The notes: generated by a model from the sequence alone, not told the origin. A DNA stretch of 64,000 bases from Chloropicon primus (GCA_023205875.1 CP060760.1:496001-560000); one strand, 5' to 3'; positions 8,723 through 19,599 are shown, numbered from the stretch's first letter. A program made the numbers and translations.

Positions 8723-9709
8723 TCACGGTGATGTGGAGATGGGCCTCACGCTGTTGTAGTGCTCGCCCAGGCCGTAGGCGTGCAAGTGGTACGCGAGCCT
8801 CAAGGGGGCCCCCTCCTTGTCCTCCCCGATCTTCACCACCGGCTGGTCCGCAGAGTACACTTCGATGGCAACGTCGAGGGCCTGGCTGATGGCCTGCAGC
8901 TCCAAGTGCCCGCCTTTTCACCCACACAACAAGAACAAGAACAAGAACAGGAACGTCAAGTCAGTCGGTGCAGAACAGGACAACCCCCCTCCTCTCTCTC
9001 TCTCCCTGAGGCCAACCCGACTTCTTCTGCTTCTCCTCTCCCTCCAAGCCCCCCACTTACCCCACTCGGCGGTGGACTCCATTCGCTCGCAGTACTCGTC
9101 CAGTGGGGCTTCCAGGAAAGGCTCAAAGTCCTCCCTGTTGCCCCTGATGTGGTCGGCCGCCACCTTCCTCAAGCCGGAGTGATCGATGGGCTTGTGCTGG
9201 AAACCCAAGGCGCTGGTGCTCTGGAACGAGAGCTGGTCCTCCAGGGAGCGAAACATGCAGTTTCCGTCCGGGGGGATGTCGTGCAGAACGAAGTTCAAGT
9301 CCATCAGCCGCTCCTCGATCATCTTGGTCTCCCTCTCCTCCGGCGTCTCCCCTAGCTCTGCCCTCTCCAGGGCGATCCTGGCCTCCCTCTCCGCCTCCTT
9401 GGCAGCCTTGGCCTCCCTTCGCTTCTGAGCCCGCGTCGGTCCCTTCTTCTCCGCCACCTCTGGCTCCGGCGTCGACGATGGATCCTCCTTCGCCGATTCC
9501 TTTACCTCGCCCTCCGCCTCCCTCTCCTCGAAAGCACGCAGTTCCCCCTCGTGCTTTGCGGCGAGGTCCTGCTCGAGCTTCTTCGCCTCGTCTTTCCGTT
9601 TCTTTCCCATCTTCTTCACCTCCTTCTTCAGGAGCATCACCTCCCGCTTGTGACGCTGCACCATCTGCCCCTTCGTCTCCACCTTGTCCTTCCCTTCATC
9701 GCCGCTCAT
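8723..9709 (-). CDS. OTU-domain cysteine protease, OTUD6-like (2 exons)
   Basis: Predicted deubiquitinase of 279 aa. Exons on the minus strand are 9709-9061 and 8913-8723. The 147-nt intron has a GTAAGT donor and AAAAG acceptor, and joining in phase 1 restores EWGGHLELQA, a conserved OTUD6 block. Residues 1-135 are charged coiled coil (KREVMLLKKEVKKMGKKRKD and onward), typical of OTUD6 N-termini. The catalytic motif is PPDGNCMFRSL with D148 and C151. The catalytic histidine is near residue 268 in GEHYNSV. The start at 9709 is the first ATG in frame. Family members act on ubiquitin chains on translation and stress proteins; the role here is inferred. Confidence 0.88.
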
Positions 9710-9969
9710 CCTGCTCCTCTCCTCTCTCTCCTCTCCTCTCTGCTCTGCTCTCTGCTCTGTCTCTCTCTGCTGTCGATTCAAGCTGGTCGGATCAGAGGAG
9801 AAAGAGAAGGAGAAGAGAGGAGAGGGAGGAGAAGGTGGGTTGGATCCGCATTGGATGGCACCAGCACCTGCACCCTCTCTCCTTCTCTTTCCTTCTCTCT
9901 CTCTCTCTCTCTCTCTCTGCTGGGGGTGGTGGTGAGGCAAGCCGTGGACATCGATTGCGGCCTACATAC

Positions 9970-10012
<43 letters not shown>

Positions 10013-10342
10013 AGGGAGGTGGTGGTTTGGATCCATACCGGAGGGCACCGTCAACTGCTGTGGCCTTGTGCCTTATCTCACAATATATCAAATCGTTTAT
10101 TTCTATCCTAAAACTCTCGACCTTGCTCCAAAAAGGAACAGTGAGCGTACTCTCATCTTCAAAGACGGCCAAAGCGTGGTAACTCACGCTTCGGGTCTTG
10201 GTGCTACCTCCGCTTGCTCCCAAGCTAACCCGGCTTGCCCTCCCAACTCCTGCTCCATCGCGGTGGAAAGCGGCCACTGCGATATGATGCGCAACTGAGG
10301 AGAGGAAAGCCAGTAGGGAGCGGCGCTTCACGCTTCAGAACT
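9710..10342. repeat. Spacer with (CT)n and (AG)n tracts and an imperfect 180-bp repeat
   Basis: No gene is recognised between Cpn10 and OTUD6-like. Features seen are a (CT)n run at about 9894-9920, an (AG)n run at 9973-10006 and a diverged direct repeat. The repeat's GGTGG.TTGGATCC..A..GGA.GGCACC appears near 9835 and again near 10018. Confidence 0.6.
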
Positions 10343-10962
10343 TCAACCCACAAGAAGTCCGAGAAGCTCAGTGTCCCTGTAGAGCGTGAAATCCTTGTCG
10401 TCAACCTTCACTTGGGTGCCGCCATACTCCGGCAACAGCACGTTATCGCCTTCCTGCTCGACCGACACCACGACGAAGAAGAAAGTGAAGCCAACGTCAA
10501 GTGTTAGAGAACGACGAACGCAGAGACGAGACACAGGGCGGCGCGGTGTACCGGAGGAATGCGGTAAGAGGAGGAAACTCACCTTGACGCTCATAGGGAT
10601 GAGGTTCCCGTCAGGGGTCCTTGCACCTGGACCGACGGCAACGACCTTCCCTTCGTTGACCTACGCACACGATAGGCAAAACAAAAGCATGATCGAACGA
10701 ACGAACGAACGAACGAACGAACGACAGAAGCGAACGAGAGAGGCATCAGTACATCGAACCCGAGGCAAGGGGAAGGCCACATCTCGGGGGCTCCTCCCTC
10801 TCCCTCCACTTTCGCTCCACGCGCGTGGAGGTCTGCTGTCCTTACCTTGGACACAGCTGAGTCTGGCAGTATGACTCCGCCCACAGACTTTTGCATGGGA
10901 GCAACGCGCTCCACAAGGACCCTGTCCAACAAAGGAACCAACCGCTTCAAACCTCCGGACAT
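10343..10962 (-). CDS. Chaperonin 10 (GroES/Hsp10) (3 exons)
   Basis: Co-chaperonin cap for Cpn60, 101 aa. Minus-strand exons are 10962-10846, 10660-10583 and 10453-10343, and all junctions are phase 0 with GTAAG/GTGAG donors. The full family pattern is present: LVPLLDRVLVERV, the mobile loop GGVILPDSAVSK, VVAVGPGARTPDG and EGDNVLLPEYGGTQVKVDDK. The length is that of a single-domain mitochondrial Cpn10, not the double plastid Cpn20. There is no clear cleavable transit peptide, as is usual for mitochondrial Hsp10, so a mitochondrial location is likely. Intron 1 contains a (CGAA)n microsatellite. Confidence 0.95.
10692..10722. repeat. (CGAA)n tetranucleotide repeat in Cpn10 intron 1
   Basis: About seven tandem copies of CGAA lie between the Cpn10 exons 1 and 2. 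Confidence 0.85.
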
Positions 10963-10969
10963 GTTGACC

Positions 10970-11005
<36 letters not shown>

Positions 11006-11415
11006 TGCTGTCTCCGACTTCTTCTCCTCTGTCTGCCTCGCTCTCGCTCTTGTTCGTCCTCCGCAGCCGCAATCTTCCTGGACAAAGATCTCGCTGGCAG
11101 CTGGGGCCGGAGTTGCAGGGGAGGGACGATGGTGAGGGAGGGAGGGACAGGTGATGGAGGAGGGGGAGGGGGGAGGGGTTGGATGGGTCTCAGCATTCGA
11201 TTTTCGTCCAAGGATTTGCGCACCTTTCTTGGTTGCAAGGCTTCTTCGGTGGAAGGGGAGGAAGACATTGGAGGGGGGAGAGCGAGGACGGTAACGGTGA
11301 CGGGGCAAAGGTCTTGCGAGTGTAGGCTGCTGTGATCATTATTGGGTAGAAAATTGGGGGGTAAAACTTTACATACATACATACATAATATAATGTGCGT
11401 GGTGGAATACCACCG
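10963..11415. other. Spacer: Cpn10 upstream / ABCG-A downstream
   Basis: Both flanking genes are on the minus strand, so this holds the Cpn10 promoter and the ABCG-A 3' UTR. A (TG)n run occupies about 10974-11003 and a (CATA)n run 11370-11386. No coding signal is seen. Confidence 0.55.
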
Positions 11416-14400
11416 CTACTCCAACGCCTTCTTGTAGAAGAACAGAAAGCAGACCATCCTTTCGACGATGCCGCTGAGGTACAGGAACAGGACCGCCGTC
11501 CGCCAGTTGCTGGTTCTGAACGCATAGATGACGTCCATTTCAACTTTCTCGCCAATAAAGTAACTTGGGTTCGCCGCCTCCTCCTGGAGGGTCAGGGCCT
11601 CCGTGGCCCACCTGTTGTAGGAGGGGAGGATCATCCAGTACAAGAGGGGATTGGAAGCGTCCTGGAGCTCCTTGACTGTGGGTTTCACTCCATTGAGGAC
11701 CGCGCCGAACAGGAAAGTGATCGCAACGGAGAGAACGACCGCCGATCTCGGGTTAGTCACGCACGGCATGATCATCCCCAAACCGCTGCAGGACCACGCC
11801 GTGCCGAACGCGATCAGCAGAAAGTCCGCAAAGGTCTGGTTGTATCCCGTGATATAGAGCACGGGCAGCGTAAACACCACAGATCGGATCAGAAGGTCTA
11901 TCGCCGTGTTGTAGATGTTCAGCGTCGCAAAGATGGCCGTGGTACTGACGCCCTCGCTCACTTCCCTTTGTACCATCGGCAACTCTCTCGATATGAAGAG
12001 GGTGGCCCACAGCGAGGAGAGAACTCCGAGGAACATCATTCCAACCGTGTTCGCTTGAGTCACCCGGTACAGATTCAGAGACATGTTGATTCTGTTCACG
12101 AAAGAGATGGACACCCCGATGACAGCCATCGAGCCGAAGTCAAGAATCTTGAGCTCCAGCGTCCTCATCATTTTCAGCGGCTCGCGCTGGAGCAGGTACA
12201 GGCACTGCTTCGGGAAACCTGCTGTGGACCGGAAGGCAAACTTGCGCTGCCGGCGGGCCGTGAGCATCTGCTTGAGGTGAGAGTTCGCATCAAAGCTGCC
12301 AAGCAGAGACTTCTGGCTGCCAGAAGATCTCATCCTGCTGGCAAGGTTGTTCATCTCGATGGAGCACTCCAATCCCTCCTCGTCAACGCAAACTCCCTCC
12401 TTGTGGGGAAACAGGCCGAGCAGGGCCGTGGAGAACTCGCGAGTCCAGTAGTTCTTCGTCCACCTCATCAGGAAATCCTTGCGCACGATCCTCCCGTCCC
12501 CGTCCACGTCAAAGTGACGGACGATTTGGTTGGCCTCCTCCAGGGTGCACTGCTGACCCATGGACTGGAGGAACTCCAGCATGGTGGTGCTGTCGATGTA
12601 CCCGTCCTGCTGGGCGTCCAGCTGGTCGAATTGCTCCCCGAGGGTCCCGAGCCACCGAGGCGTGGGGACCATGGATTGCGTCCGTTTCACCCTGCTGCTC
12701 TCCTTGCCGCCCTCAAGATCCACGTGCTTGCACGCCTTGACCCCAAGATCAAAGTCCCTGCCCGAAAAGTTCCGGAACGACTGGGACCGGGAACTGATCA
12801 TCGAGTCGTCCTTTGACCTGCCCGTGTCCAGCGCGACGTCCTCAAAGTCCATTCCTTTCGAATCGCAGAACGAGCTCCGCCTGAAGCGATCGTCTGCTCG
12901 CACCTCGTCGTTCCAGAGGGCCACAAGGTCCATCGGAGAGAACCGCTCGTGACCCGGAAGATCGATCAGGCCGGCAATCACGTCGAGCATGAAGTCCGCA
13001 GGGTTCTCGTTCTCGTGGAGCTTGAACCCAATGTCCCGAAAGTAATCCAAGGCGCCGGACGTGGGACCGCTGTACACCACGTAACCCCCCCTCATGAACA
13101 AATGAAGGGCATCAAAGAGCAAAAACGTAGAGTAACGAGGCTGGTGGAGAGAAGCAACAACGGTCACACCAAGATCGCTCATCTTGTTCAAGCTGCTCAT
13201 CACGTCGTTGGCGGCCACGGCATCGAGGCCAGACGTGGGCTCATCAAGGATCAGGAGACTCGGGCAAGCCACGAGCTCGAGGCCGATGCTCACCCTCCTC
13301 GCCTCGCCTCCCGAGATGGACCCCGCGGGGGACAGGGGGTTGCCGACCTTGGCATTCTGGATGTGATTCAGACCCAGAACGGTGATGGTGTCCTGGATGA
13401 TCTCTTTCTTGGTCTGCGCGGAGAGGGAGGGCCCGAGCCTCATCCTGGCGCTGTAAGCGATGTTCTCGTTGACCGTTAGGATCTCGTGCACCACGTTGTC
13501 CTGGGCCACGTACCCAACCCCAAGCTGCACGGCCGTCTCCCTGGCTCTGAGCTTCGTCAAGGATTTGCACATGCTGCCGCCCCCGCAGCACCCGGACCTC
13601 CCCCCGGTGCTGCTCAACAAGTTCACCTTGATGGGGTGATTCTTGAACTCAAACCTGATCTCTCCCCGCGGTTGGGAGTTCACCGAGAACTTGCCCACCA
13701 AGGATTTGAGGAAGGTCGTCTTTCCCGCGCCGCTGGATCCCAGGATCACGTTCAGGGTCGACGCCCGGAACAGCAAATTCACCCCCCTGAGAACCAGCTT
13801 GCTCTTGCCGTGGGACTTGACCTCCACGCTCAAGTTGTCGACCACGATGTCCACCAGCCTGATGTTCTCGGAGAACCCCTTGAGGTTCGAGGCGTAAGAC
13901 ATTTGGTCCGAGCCCAGGCCGAGCTTGACGCCGATGGCCTTGAGGAGCGTGGACTGCTTTTCGGCCTTCCTGGCCCTCCTGAGCACCGACCTCTGAGACA
14001 CTTTGATCCAGATGGCGAGAGCGAGCAGGAGGAGCAGGAAGCACCCGAAGAGCGCCCCCAGCCCGATCACGAGGTAAAGGGAGATGCTCGGCTTGCCGGA
14101 GCCTTCGGGGCAATTGGTCATCATCGGGCACTCCTTTGGCTCCTTGCTCTGGACCTCGCAGTAGTGCCCCTCCGGGCAGGCGACAGCGATCGACGCGGTG
14201 GGGCAGTACCACCCGGCTGGACACAGGCCGAAGGGGCTGGTGGAGGCCGGCGGGCAGTAGTTGCCCTCCAAGGTGATGGCCCCGGCAATTGTGATTCCCT
14301 CGCAACGGAACGGCTGGTGGCTTCCGAGGGGGCAAAAGTACCCCGAGGGGCACACGTACGCCGTGGTCGTGTTGGGGCAATAGTACCCGACGGGACAGAG

Positions 14401-15147
14401 GTTGAGCCTGGTGCTCCCCAGAGCCAGGCCCCCGTCGTGGAGGGTGCCGCTGGGGCACAAGCTCCCCTTCTCGCAAGGCTCGCACCTGCCGAGGGCGCCC
14501 CTCGACGCCAGCGCGAGCTCCAGCGAGGGCATGCACTGGTACCCCGCCTTGCACCTCCCGCTGCACGACTCTGTCGTCATGGACAGGCCCGGCGTGAAGT
14601 CCTCGTCCCCCAAGTCGCTCTCCGCGAAGACTCCCCCGATGAAGGACTGAACGAAGCCCCAATCGGGCTGGGGGTCGAGGCTCACCGCCATCTCCGCCCG
14701 CTGGAAGCTTCCCGTGGGGATGACCACCAGGTCGTCCAGCGTGCAGAACTCCGGATTCCCCTCGGGCTCGACCTCGGCCGACGTGCAGTTGGGCTCCACC
14801 ACCGTGTTGCTCGGGTACCACATCGTCCAACTCGGCTCCCCCAGAACGCTCTCCCCGCTCAAGCGCTCGAACATTGGGTTCGGGAGCTCGGCCCTCCGCC
14901 TCTTCTCCACCTCCCTCGCGAGCTCCTCGCCGCCCATCGCGCTGCAGAAGACAGGCACCGAAATGTTCTTCAACCCGCCGCCCTGCCCCTCACCCTCTCC
15001 CTCCTGCTGGCACAAGGCGTTCAGCACGTCCGTCTCGAGCTTCTCGTCCAGCGCGATCATTGGGACGGCGTCGTCCTGCCCCAAGCACGAGCCCAGGGAG
15101 CACAGCAGGAGCAGCACCGCGGCCACCCACGACCGTAACGGCTCCAT
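11416..15147 (-). CDS. ABCG half-transporter with Cys-rich ectodomain and EF-hands, copy A
   Basis: Predicted ATP-driven exporter of 1243 aa with no intron. The ATG at 15147 opens a signal peptide (MEPLRSWVAAVLLLLCSLGS). Residues about 105-350 are Cys-rich with repeated CPxGYxCP units. A membrane segment follows at 355-380. The ABCG ATPase has Walker A GSSGAGKT (470-477), signature SISGGE (610-615), Walker B LLILDEP (631-637) and ASLHQP. An EF-hand pair lies at about 844-855 (DAQQDGYIDSTT, no acid at position 12) and 880-891 (DVDGDGRIVRKD, canonical). A six-helix ABC2-type membrane domain starts near residue 990. The order resembles plant ABCG24/28-type proteins apart from the EF-hands. It needs dimerisation; the substrate is unknown. 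This copy has its own C-terminal membrane domain sequence. Confidence 0.93.
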   Translation of the reverse strand: MEPLRSWVAAVLLLLCSLGSCLGQDDAVPMIALDEKLETDVLNALCQQEGEGEGQGGGLKNISVPVFCSAMGGEELAREVEKRRRAELPNPMFERLSGESVLGEPSWTMWYPSNTVVEPNCTSAEVEPEGNPEFCTLDDLVVIPTGSFQRAEMAVSLDPQPDWGFVQSFIGGVFAESDLGDEDFTPGLSMTTESCSGRCKAGYQCMPSLELALASRGALGRCEPCEKGSLCPSGTLHDGGLALGSTRLNLCPVGYYCPNTTTAYVCPSGYFCPLGSHQPFRCEGITIAGAITLEGNYCPPASTSPFGLCPAGWYCPTASIAVACPEGHYCEVQSKEPKECPMMTNCPEGSGKPSISLYLVIGLGALFGCFLLLLLALAIWIKVSQRSVLRRARKAEKQSTLLKAIGVKLGLGSDQMSYASNLKGFSENIRLVDIVVDNLSVEVKSHGKSKLVLRGVNLLFRASTLNVILGSSGAGKTTFLKSLVGKFSVNSQPRGEIRFEFKNHPIKVNLLSSTGGRSGCCGGGSMCKSLTKLRARETAVQLGVGYVAQDNVVHEILTVNENIAYSARMRLGPSLSAQTKKEIIQDTITVLGLNHIQNAKVGNPLSPAGSISGGEARRVSIGLELVACPSLLILDEPTSGLDAVAANDVMSSLNKMSDLGVTVVASLHQPRYSTFLLFDALHLFMRGGYVVYSGPTSGALDYFRDIGFKLHENENPADFMLDVIAGLIDLPGHERFSPMDLVALWNDEVRADDRFRRSSFCDSKGMDFEDVALDTGRSKDDSMISSRSQSFRNFSGRDFDLGVKACKHVDLEGGKESSRVKRTQSMVPTPRWLGTLGEQFDQLDAQQDGYIDSTTMLEFLQSMGQQCTLEEANQIVRHFDVDGDGRIVRKDFLMRWTKNYWTREFSTALLGLFPHKEGVCVDEEGLECSIEMNNLASRMRSSGSQKSLLGSFDANSHLKQMLTARRQRKFAFRSTAGFPKQCLYLLQREPLKMMRTLELKILDFGSMAVIGVSISFVNRINMSLNLYRVTQANTVGMMFLGVLSSLWATLFISRELPMVQREVSEGVSTTAIFATLNIYNTAIDLLIRSVVFTLPVLYITGYNQTFADFLLIAFGTAWSCSGLGMIMPCVTNPRSAVVLSVAITFLFGAVLNGVKPTVKELQDASNPLLYWMILPSYNRWATEALTLQEEAANPSYFIGEKVEMDVIYAFRTSNWRTAVLFLYLSGIVERMVCFLFFYKKALE

Positions 15148-15870
15148 CCCCCCCGGCTGCGCCCGTCGCCCTCGTCCGCAATTCACGGGGCCATGTGTCC
15201 GCTTCGTTGAGGAACAAACAAACAAACAAAAACGCGAACGAACCGAGAAGTTCTCCCCTCTTCCTCTCCCCCTCTCTCCCTCTCTCTCTTGGGGACGTCG
15301 CCTAAACCCAGCGCACGCACCCCTGCCTCGAGAGAGAACTCAACCGACCCTTCGGAGGCTAGTAAGGGGCCAAGAGCTCGTGCAAGTTCCCCGAAACGCG
15401 AGAGACGTGCCTATCGAAAGCCCCTCCCGCGTTTTGCGCCGTCGTTCCTCGTCCCTCTTCCGCTCAAACCCTTCTCGTAACGCTCGTAACCGTAACGCCT
15501 CTCTGACGCCAGAACGGAACGAGCAACTTTGTGGTCCGTTCGGTTTTAGCGCGAACTCTTTTTGAAAATTGTAGCTTTTGTGCTAAGGTCTCTCGTCTTG
15601 TGATTGGGGGGGGGAACCGGATGAAAAACAAAGATGAAGAAGATGATGCCTTTTTTGGAGACCAAGACCAAGGGGAAGGGGAAGGAAGGCCCTCTCTTCT
15701 CTCTCTTCTCTCTCTTCTCTCTTCTCTCTCTCTTCTCTCTTGTCGGCAGGACATCCTTTGCTCGACAAAGTAAAGTTTTGTGTATATATAGGATCATAAT
15801 ACATAAGCTATTGCTTGAATTCGTTTGCGCAGCAAGCAACTCTCGTCTTGCCTCTCCCCCCCACACACTC
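15148..15870. repeat. Spacer A-B, duplicated copy of spacer B-C
   Basis: Almost the whole spacer matches 19600-20341, including (CAAA)n, CT-rich runs and a TTCTCTC run. One patch (about 15520-15585 against 19972-20030) differs strongly. It holds the promoter of copy A and the 3' UTR of copy B. Confidence 0.85.
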
Positions 15871-18800
15871 CTACTCCAACGCCTTCTTGTAGAAGAAGAA
15901 GAAGCAAATCAGGCGCAACAGGATGCCGCTGAGGTACAAGAACAGGACCGCCGTCAGCCAGTTGCTCGGGTCGTATCCGAAAGAGTTCAACTCCAACTTC
16001 TCGGCAAAGGAATAGTCCGTGTTCGCCGCCTCCTCCTGGATGGTCAGGGCCTCCGTGGCCCACCTGTTGTAGGAGGGGAGGACCATCCAGTACAAGAGGG
16101 GATTGGAAGCGTCCTGGAGCTCCTTGATGCTCGGCCCCACTCCATTGAGGACCGCGCCGAACAGGAAAGTGATCGCAACGGAGAGAACGACCGCCGATCT
16201 CGGGTTGGTCACGCACGGCATGATCATCCCCAAACCGCTGCAGGACCACGCCGTGCCGAACGCGATCAGCAGAAAGTCCGCAAAGGTCTGGTTGTACCCC
16301 GAGATGTAAAAGAACGGCAGTGTGTAGGCCAGGCACCTCACCAGGATGTCCACCGCCGTGTTGTAGATGTTCAGCGTCGCAAAGATGGCTCCGGCGTGGA
16401 CGCCCTCGCTCACTTCCCTTTGTACCATCGGCAACTCTCTCGATATGAAGAGGGTGGCCCACAGCGAGGAGAGAACTCCCACAAACATCATTCCAACCGT
16501 GTTCGCCTGCTTCACCGCCTCAAGGTTCGAGCCCAGGGCGGTCCGGTTCACGAATGCGTAGGACACCCCGATGACAGCCATCGAGCCGAAGTCAAGAATC
16601 TTGAGCTCCAGCGTCCTCATCATTTTCAGCGGCTCGCGCTGGAGCAGGTACAGGCACTGCTTCGGGAAACCTGCTGTGGACCGGAAGGCAAACTTGCGCT
16701 GCCGGCGGGCCGTGAGCATCTGCTTGAGGTGAGAGCTCGCATCAAAGCTGCCAAGCAGAGACTTCTGGCTGCCAGAAGATCTCATCCTACTAGCAAGGTT
16801 GTTCATCTCGATGGAGCACTCCAATCCCTCCTCGTCAACGCAAACTCCCTCCTTGTGGGGAAACAGGCCGAGCAGGGCCGTGGAGAACTCGCGAGTCCAG
16901 TAGTTCTTCGTCCACCTCATCAGGAAATCCTTGCGCACGATCCTCCCGTCCCCGTCCACGTCAAAGTGACGGACGATTTGGTTGGCCTCCTCCAGGGTGC
17001 ACTGCTGACCCATGGACTGGAGGAACTCCAGCATGGTGGTGCTGTCGATGTACCCGTCCTGCTGGGCGTCCAGCTGGTCGAATTGCTCCCCGAGGGTCCC
17101 GAGCCACCGAGGCGTGGGGACCATGGATTGCGTCCGTTTCACCCTGCTGCTCTCCTTGCCGCCCTCAAGATCCACGTGCTTGCACGCCTTGACCCCAAGA
17201 TCAAAGTCCCTGCCCGAAAAGTTCCGGAACGACTGGGACCGGGAACTGATCATCGAGTCGTCCTTTGACCTGCCCGTGTCCAGCGCGACGTCCTCAAAGT
17301 CCATTCCTTTCGAATCGCAGAACGAGCTCCGCCCGAAGCGATCGTCTGCTCGCACCTCGTCGTTCCAGAGGGCCACAAGGTCCATCGGAGAGAACTCATC
17401 GTGACCCGGAAGATCGATCAGGCCGGCAATCACGTCGAGCATGAAGTCCGCAGGGTTCTCGTTCTCGTGGAGCTTGAACCCAATGTCCCGAAAGTAATCC
17501 AAGGCGCCGGACGTGGGACCGCTGTACACCACGTAACCCCCCCTCATGAACAAATGAAGGGCATCAAAGAGCAAAAACGTAGAGTAACGAGGCTGGTGGA
17601 GAGAAGCAACAACGGTCACACCAAGATCGCTCATCTTGTTCAAGCTGCTCATCACGTCGTTGGCGGCCACGGCATCGAGGCCAGACGTGGGCTCATCAAG
17701 GATCAGGAGACTCGGGCAAGCCACGAGCTCGAGGCCGATGCTCACCCTCCTCGCCTCGCCTCCCGAGATGGACCCCGCGGGGGACAGGGGGTTGCCGACC
17801 TTGGCATTCTGGATGTGATTCAGACCCAGAACGGTGATGGTGTCCTGGATGATCTCTTTCTTGGTCTGCGCGGAGAGGGAGGGCCCGAGCCTCATCCTGG
17901 CGCTGTAAGCGATGTTCTCGTTGACCGTTAGGATCTCGTGCACCACGTTGTCCTGGGCCACGTACCCAACCCCAAGCTGCACGGCCGTCTCCCTGGCTCT
18001 GAGCTTCGTCAAGGATTTGCACATGCTGCCGCCCCCGCAGCACCCGGACCTCCCCCCGGTGCTGCTCAACAAGTTCACCTTGATGGGGTGATTCTTGAAC
18101 TCAAACCTGATCTCTCCCCGCGGTTGGGAGTTCACCGAGAACTTGCCCACCAAGGATTTGAGGAAGGTCGTCTTTCCCGCGCCGCTGGATCCCAGGATCA
18201 CGTTCAGGGTCGACGCCCGGAACAGCAAATTCACCCCCCTGAGAACCAGCTTGCTCTTGCCGTGGGACTTGACCTCCACGCTCAAGTTGTCGACCACGAT
18301 GTCCACCAGCCTGATGTTCTCGGAGAACCCCTTGAGGTTCGAGGCGTAAGACATTTGGTCCGAGCCCAGGCCGAGCTTGACGCCGATGGCCTTGAGGAGC
18401 GTGGACTGCTTTTCGGCCTTCCTGGCCCTCCTGAGCACCGACCTCTGAGACACTTTGATCCAGATGGCGAGAGCGAGCAGGAGGAGCAGGAAGCACCCGA
18501 AGAGCGCCCCCAGCCCGATCACGAGGTAAAGGGAGATGCTCGGCTTGCCGGAGCCTTCGGGGCAATTGGTCATCATCGGGCACTCCTTTGGCTCCTTGCT
18601 CTGGACCTCGCAGTAGTGCCCCTCCGGGCAGGCGACAGCGATCGACGCGGTGGGGCAGTACCACCCGGCTGGACACAGGCCGAAGGGGCTGGTGGAGGCC
18701 GGCGGGCAGTAGTTGCCCTCCAAGGTGATGGCCCCGGCAATTGTGATTCCCTCGCAACGGAACGGCTGGTGGCTTCCGAGGGGGCAAAAGTACCCCGAGG

Positions 18801-19599
18801 GGCACACGTACGCCGTGGTCGTGTTGGGGCAATAGTACCCGACGGGACAGAGGTTGAGCCTGGTGCTCCCCAGAGCCAGGCCCCCGTCGTGGAGGGTGCC
18901 GCTGGGGCACAAGCTCCCCTTCTCGCAAGGCTCGCACCTGCCGAGGGCGCCCCTCGACGCCAGCGCGAGCTCCAGCGAGGGCATGCACTGGTACCCCGCC
19001 TTGCACCTCCCGCTGCACGACTCTGTCGTCATGGACAGGCCCGGCGTGAAGTCCTCGTCCCCCAAGTCGCTCTCCGCGAAGACTCCCCCGATGAAGGACT
19101 GAACGAAGCCCCAATCGGGCTGGGGGTCGAGGCTCACCGCCATCTCCGCCCGCTGGAAGCTTCCCGTGGGGATGACCACCAGGTCGTCCAGCGTGCAGAA
19201 CTCCGGATTCCCCTCGGGCTCGACCTCGGCCGACGTGCAGTTGGGCTCCACCACCGTGTTGCTCGGGTACCACATCGTCCAACTCGGCTCCCCCAGAATG
19301 CTCTTGCCGCTCAAGCGCTCGAACATTGGGTTCGGGAGCTCGGCCCTCCGCCTCTTCTCCACCTCCCTCGCGAGCTCCTCGCCGCCCATCGCGCTGCAGA
19401 AGACAGGCACCGAAATGTTCTTCGACCCGCCGCCCTGCCCCTCACCCTCTCCCTCCTGCTGGCACAAGGCGTTCAGCACGTCCGTCTCGAGCTTCTTGTC
19501 CAGCGCGATCATTGGGACGGCGTCGTCCTGCCCCAAGCACGAGCCCAGGGAGCACAGCAGAAGCAGCACCGCGGCCACCCACGACCGTAACGGCTCCAT
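15871..19599 (-). CDS. ABCG half-transporter with EF-hands, copy B (hybrid)
   Basis: 1242 aa, same architecture as copy A. Signal peptide and ectodomain are nearly identical to copy A (for example MIALDKKLE for MIALDEKLE, and GKSILGEPSW for GESVLGEPSW). The membrane-domain end is nearly identical to copy C, not A: VSYAFVNR, NLEAVKQANT, HAGAIFATL, GPSIKELQ, ILLRLICFFFFYKKALE. The ATPase and EF-hand core is almost the same in all three genes. Private changes include HDEFSP for HERFSP and FGRSSF for FRRSSF. It reads as an intact gene. The N-A plus C-C structure fits birth by unequal crossing-over. The product is probably functional, with membrane-domain specificity like C. Confidence 0.93.
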   Translation of the reverse strand: MEPLRSWVAAVLLLLCSLGSCLGQDDAVPMIALDKKLETDVLNALCQQEGEGEGQGGGSKNISVPVFCSAMGGEELAREVEKRRRAELPNPMFERLSGKSILGEPSWTMWYPSNTVVEPNCTSAEVEPEGNPEFCTLDDLVVIPTGSFQRAEMAVSLDPQPDWGFVQSFIGGVFAESDLGDEDFTPGLSMTTESCSGRCKAGYQCMPSLELALASRGALGRCEPCEKGSLCPSGTLHDGGLALGSTRLNLCPVGYYCPNTTTAYVCPSGYFCPLGSHQPFRCEGITIAGAITLEGNYCPPASTSPFGLCPAGWYCPTASIAVACPEGHYCEVQSKEPKECPMMTNCPEGSGKPSISLYLVIGLGALFGCFLLLLLALAIWIKVSQRSVLRRARKAEKQSTLLKAIGVKLGLGSDQMSYASNLKGFSENIRLVDIVVDNLSVEVKSHGKSKLVLRGVNLLFRASTLNVILGSSGAGKTTFLKSLVGKFSVNSQPRGEIRFEFKNHPIKVNLLSSTGGRSGCCGGGSMCKSLTKLRARETAVQLGVGYVAQDNVVHEILTVNENIAYSARMRLGPSLSAQTKKEIIQDTITVLGLNHIQNAKVGNPLSPAGSISGGEARRVSIGLELVACPSLLILDEPTSGLDAVAANDVMSSLNKMSDLGVTVVASLHQPRYSTFLLFDALHLFMRGGYVVYSGPTSGALDYFRDIGFKLHENENPADFMLDVIAGLIDLPGHDEFSPMDLVALWNDEVRADDRFGRSSFCDSKGMDFEDVALDTGRSKDDSMISSRSQSFRNFSGRDFDLGVKACKHVDLEGGKESSRVKRTQSMVPTPRWLGTLGEQFDQLDAQQDGYIDSTTMLEFLQSMGQQCTLEEANQIVRHFDVDGDGRIVRKDFLMRWTKNYWTREFSTALLGLFPHKEGVCVDEEGLECSIEMNNLASRMRSSGSQKSLLGSFDASSHLKQMLTARRQRKFAFRSTAGFPKQCLYLLQREPLKMMRTLELKILDFGSMAVIGVSYAFVNRTALGSNLEAVKQANTVGMMFVGVLSSLWATLFISRELPMVQREVSEGVHAGAIFATLNIYNTAVDILVRCLAYTLPFFYISGYNQTFADFLLIAFGTAWSCSGLGMIMPCVTNPRSAVVLSVAITFLFGAVLNGVGPSIKELQDASNPLLYWMVLPSYNRWATEALTIQEEAANTDYSFAEKLELNSFGYDPSNWLTAVLFLYLSGILLRLICFFFFYKKALE

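Noticed and set aside
8072-8731. 219-codon frame across the ankyrin relic as a live gene
   Set aside because: Only 1.5 repeats match; the flanks are simple sequence and no proper start or splice signals were found.
9894-10006. (CT)n and (AG)n blocks as an element's terminal repeats
   Set aside because: Plain dinucleotide microsatellites; no target-site duplication or coding content between them.
10963-11382. Upstream extension of Cpn10 exon 1
   Set aside because: Low complexity (His-Thr and Pro runs) before a complete Cpn10 start MSGGLKRLVP.
11395-12816. Long + frames opposite the ABCG genes (also 13486-15138, 15634-17268, 17938-19590, 20249-21739)
   Set aside because: They mirror the ABCG codons, repeat in all copies and have no recognisable domain; antisense of real genes.
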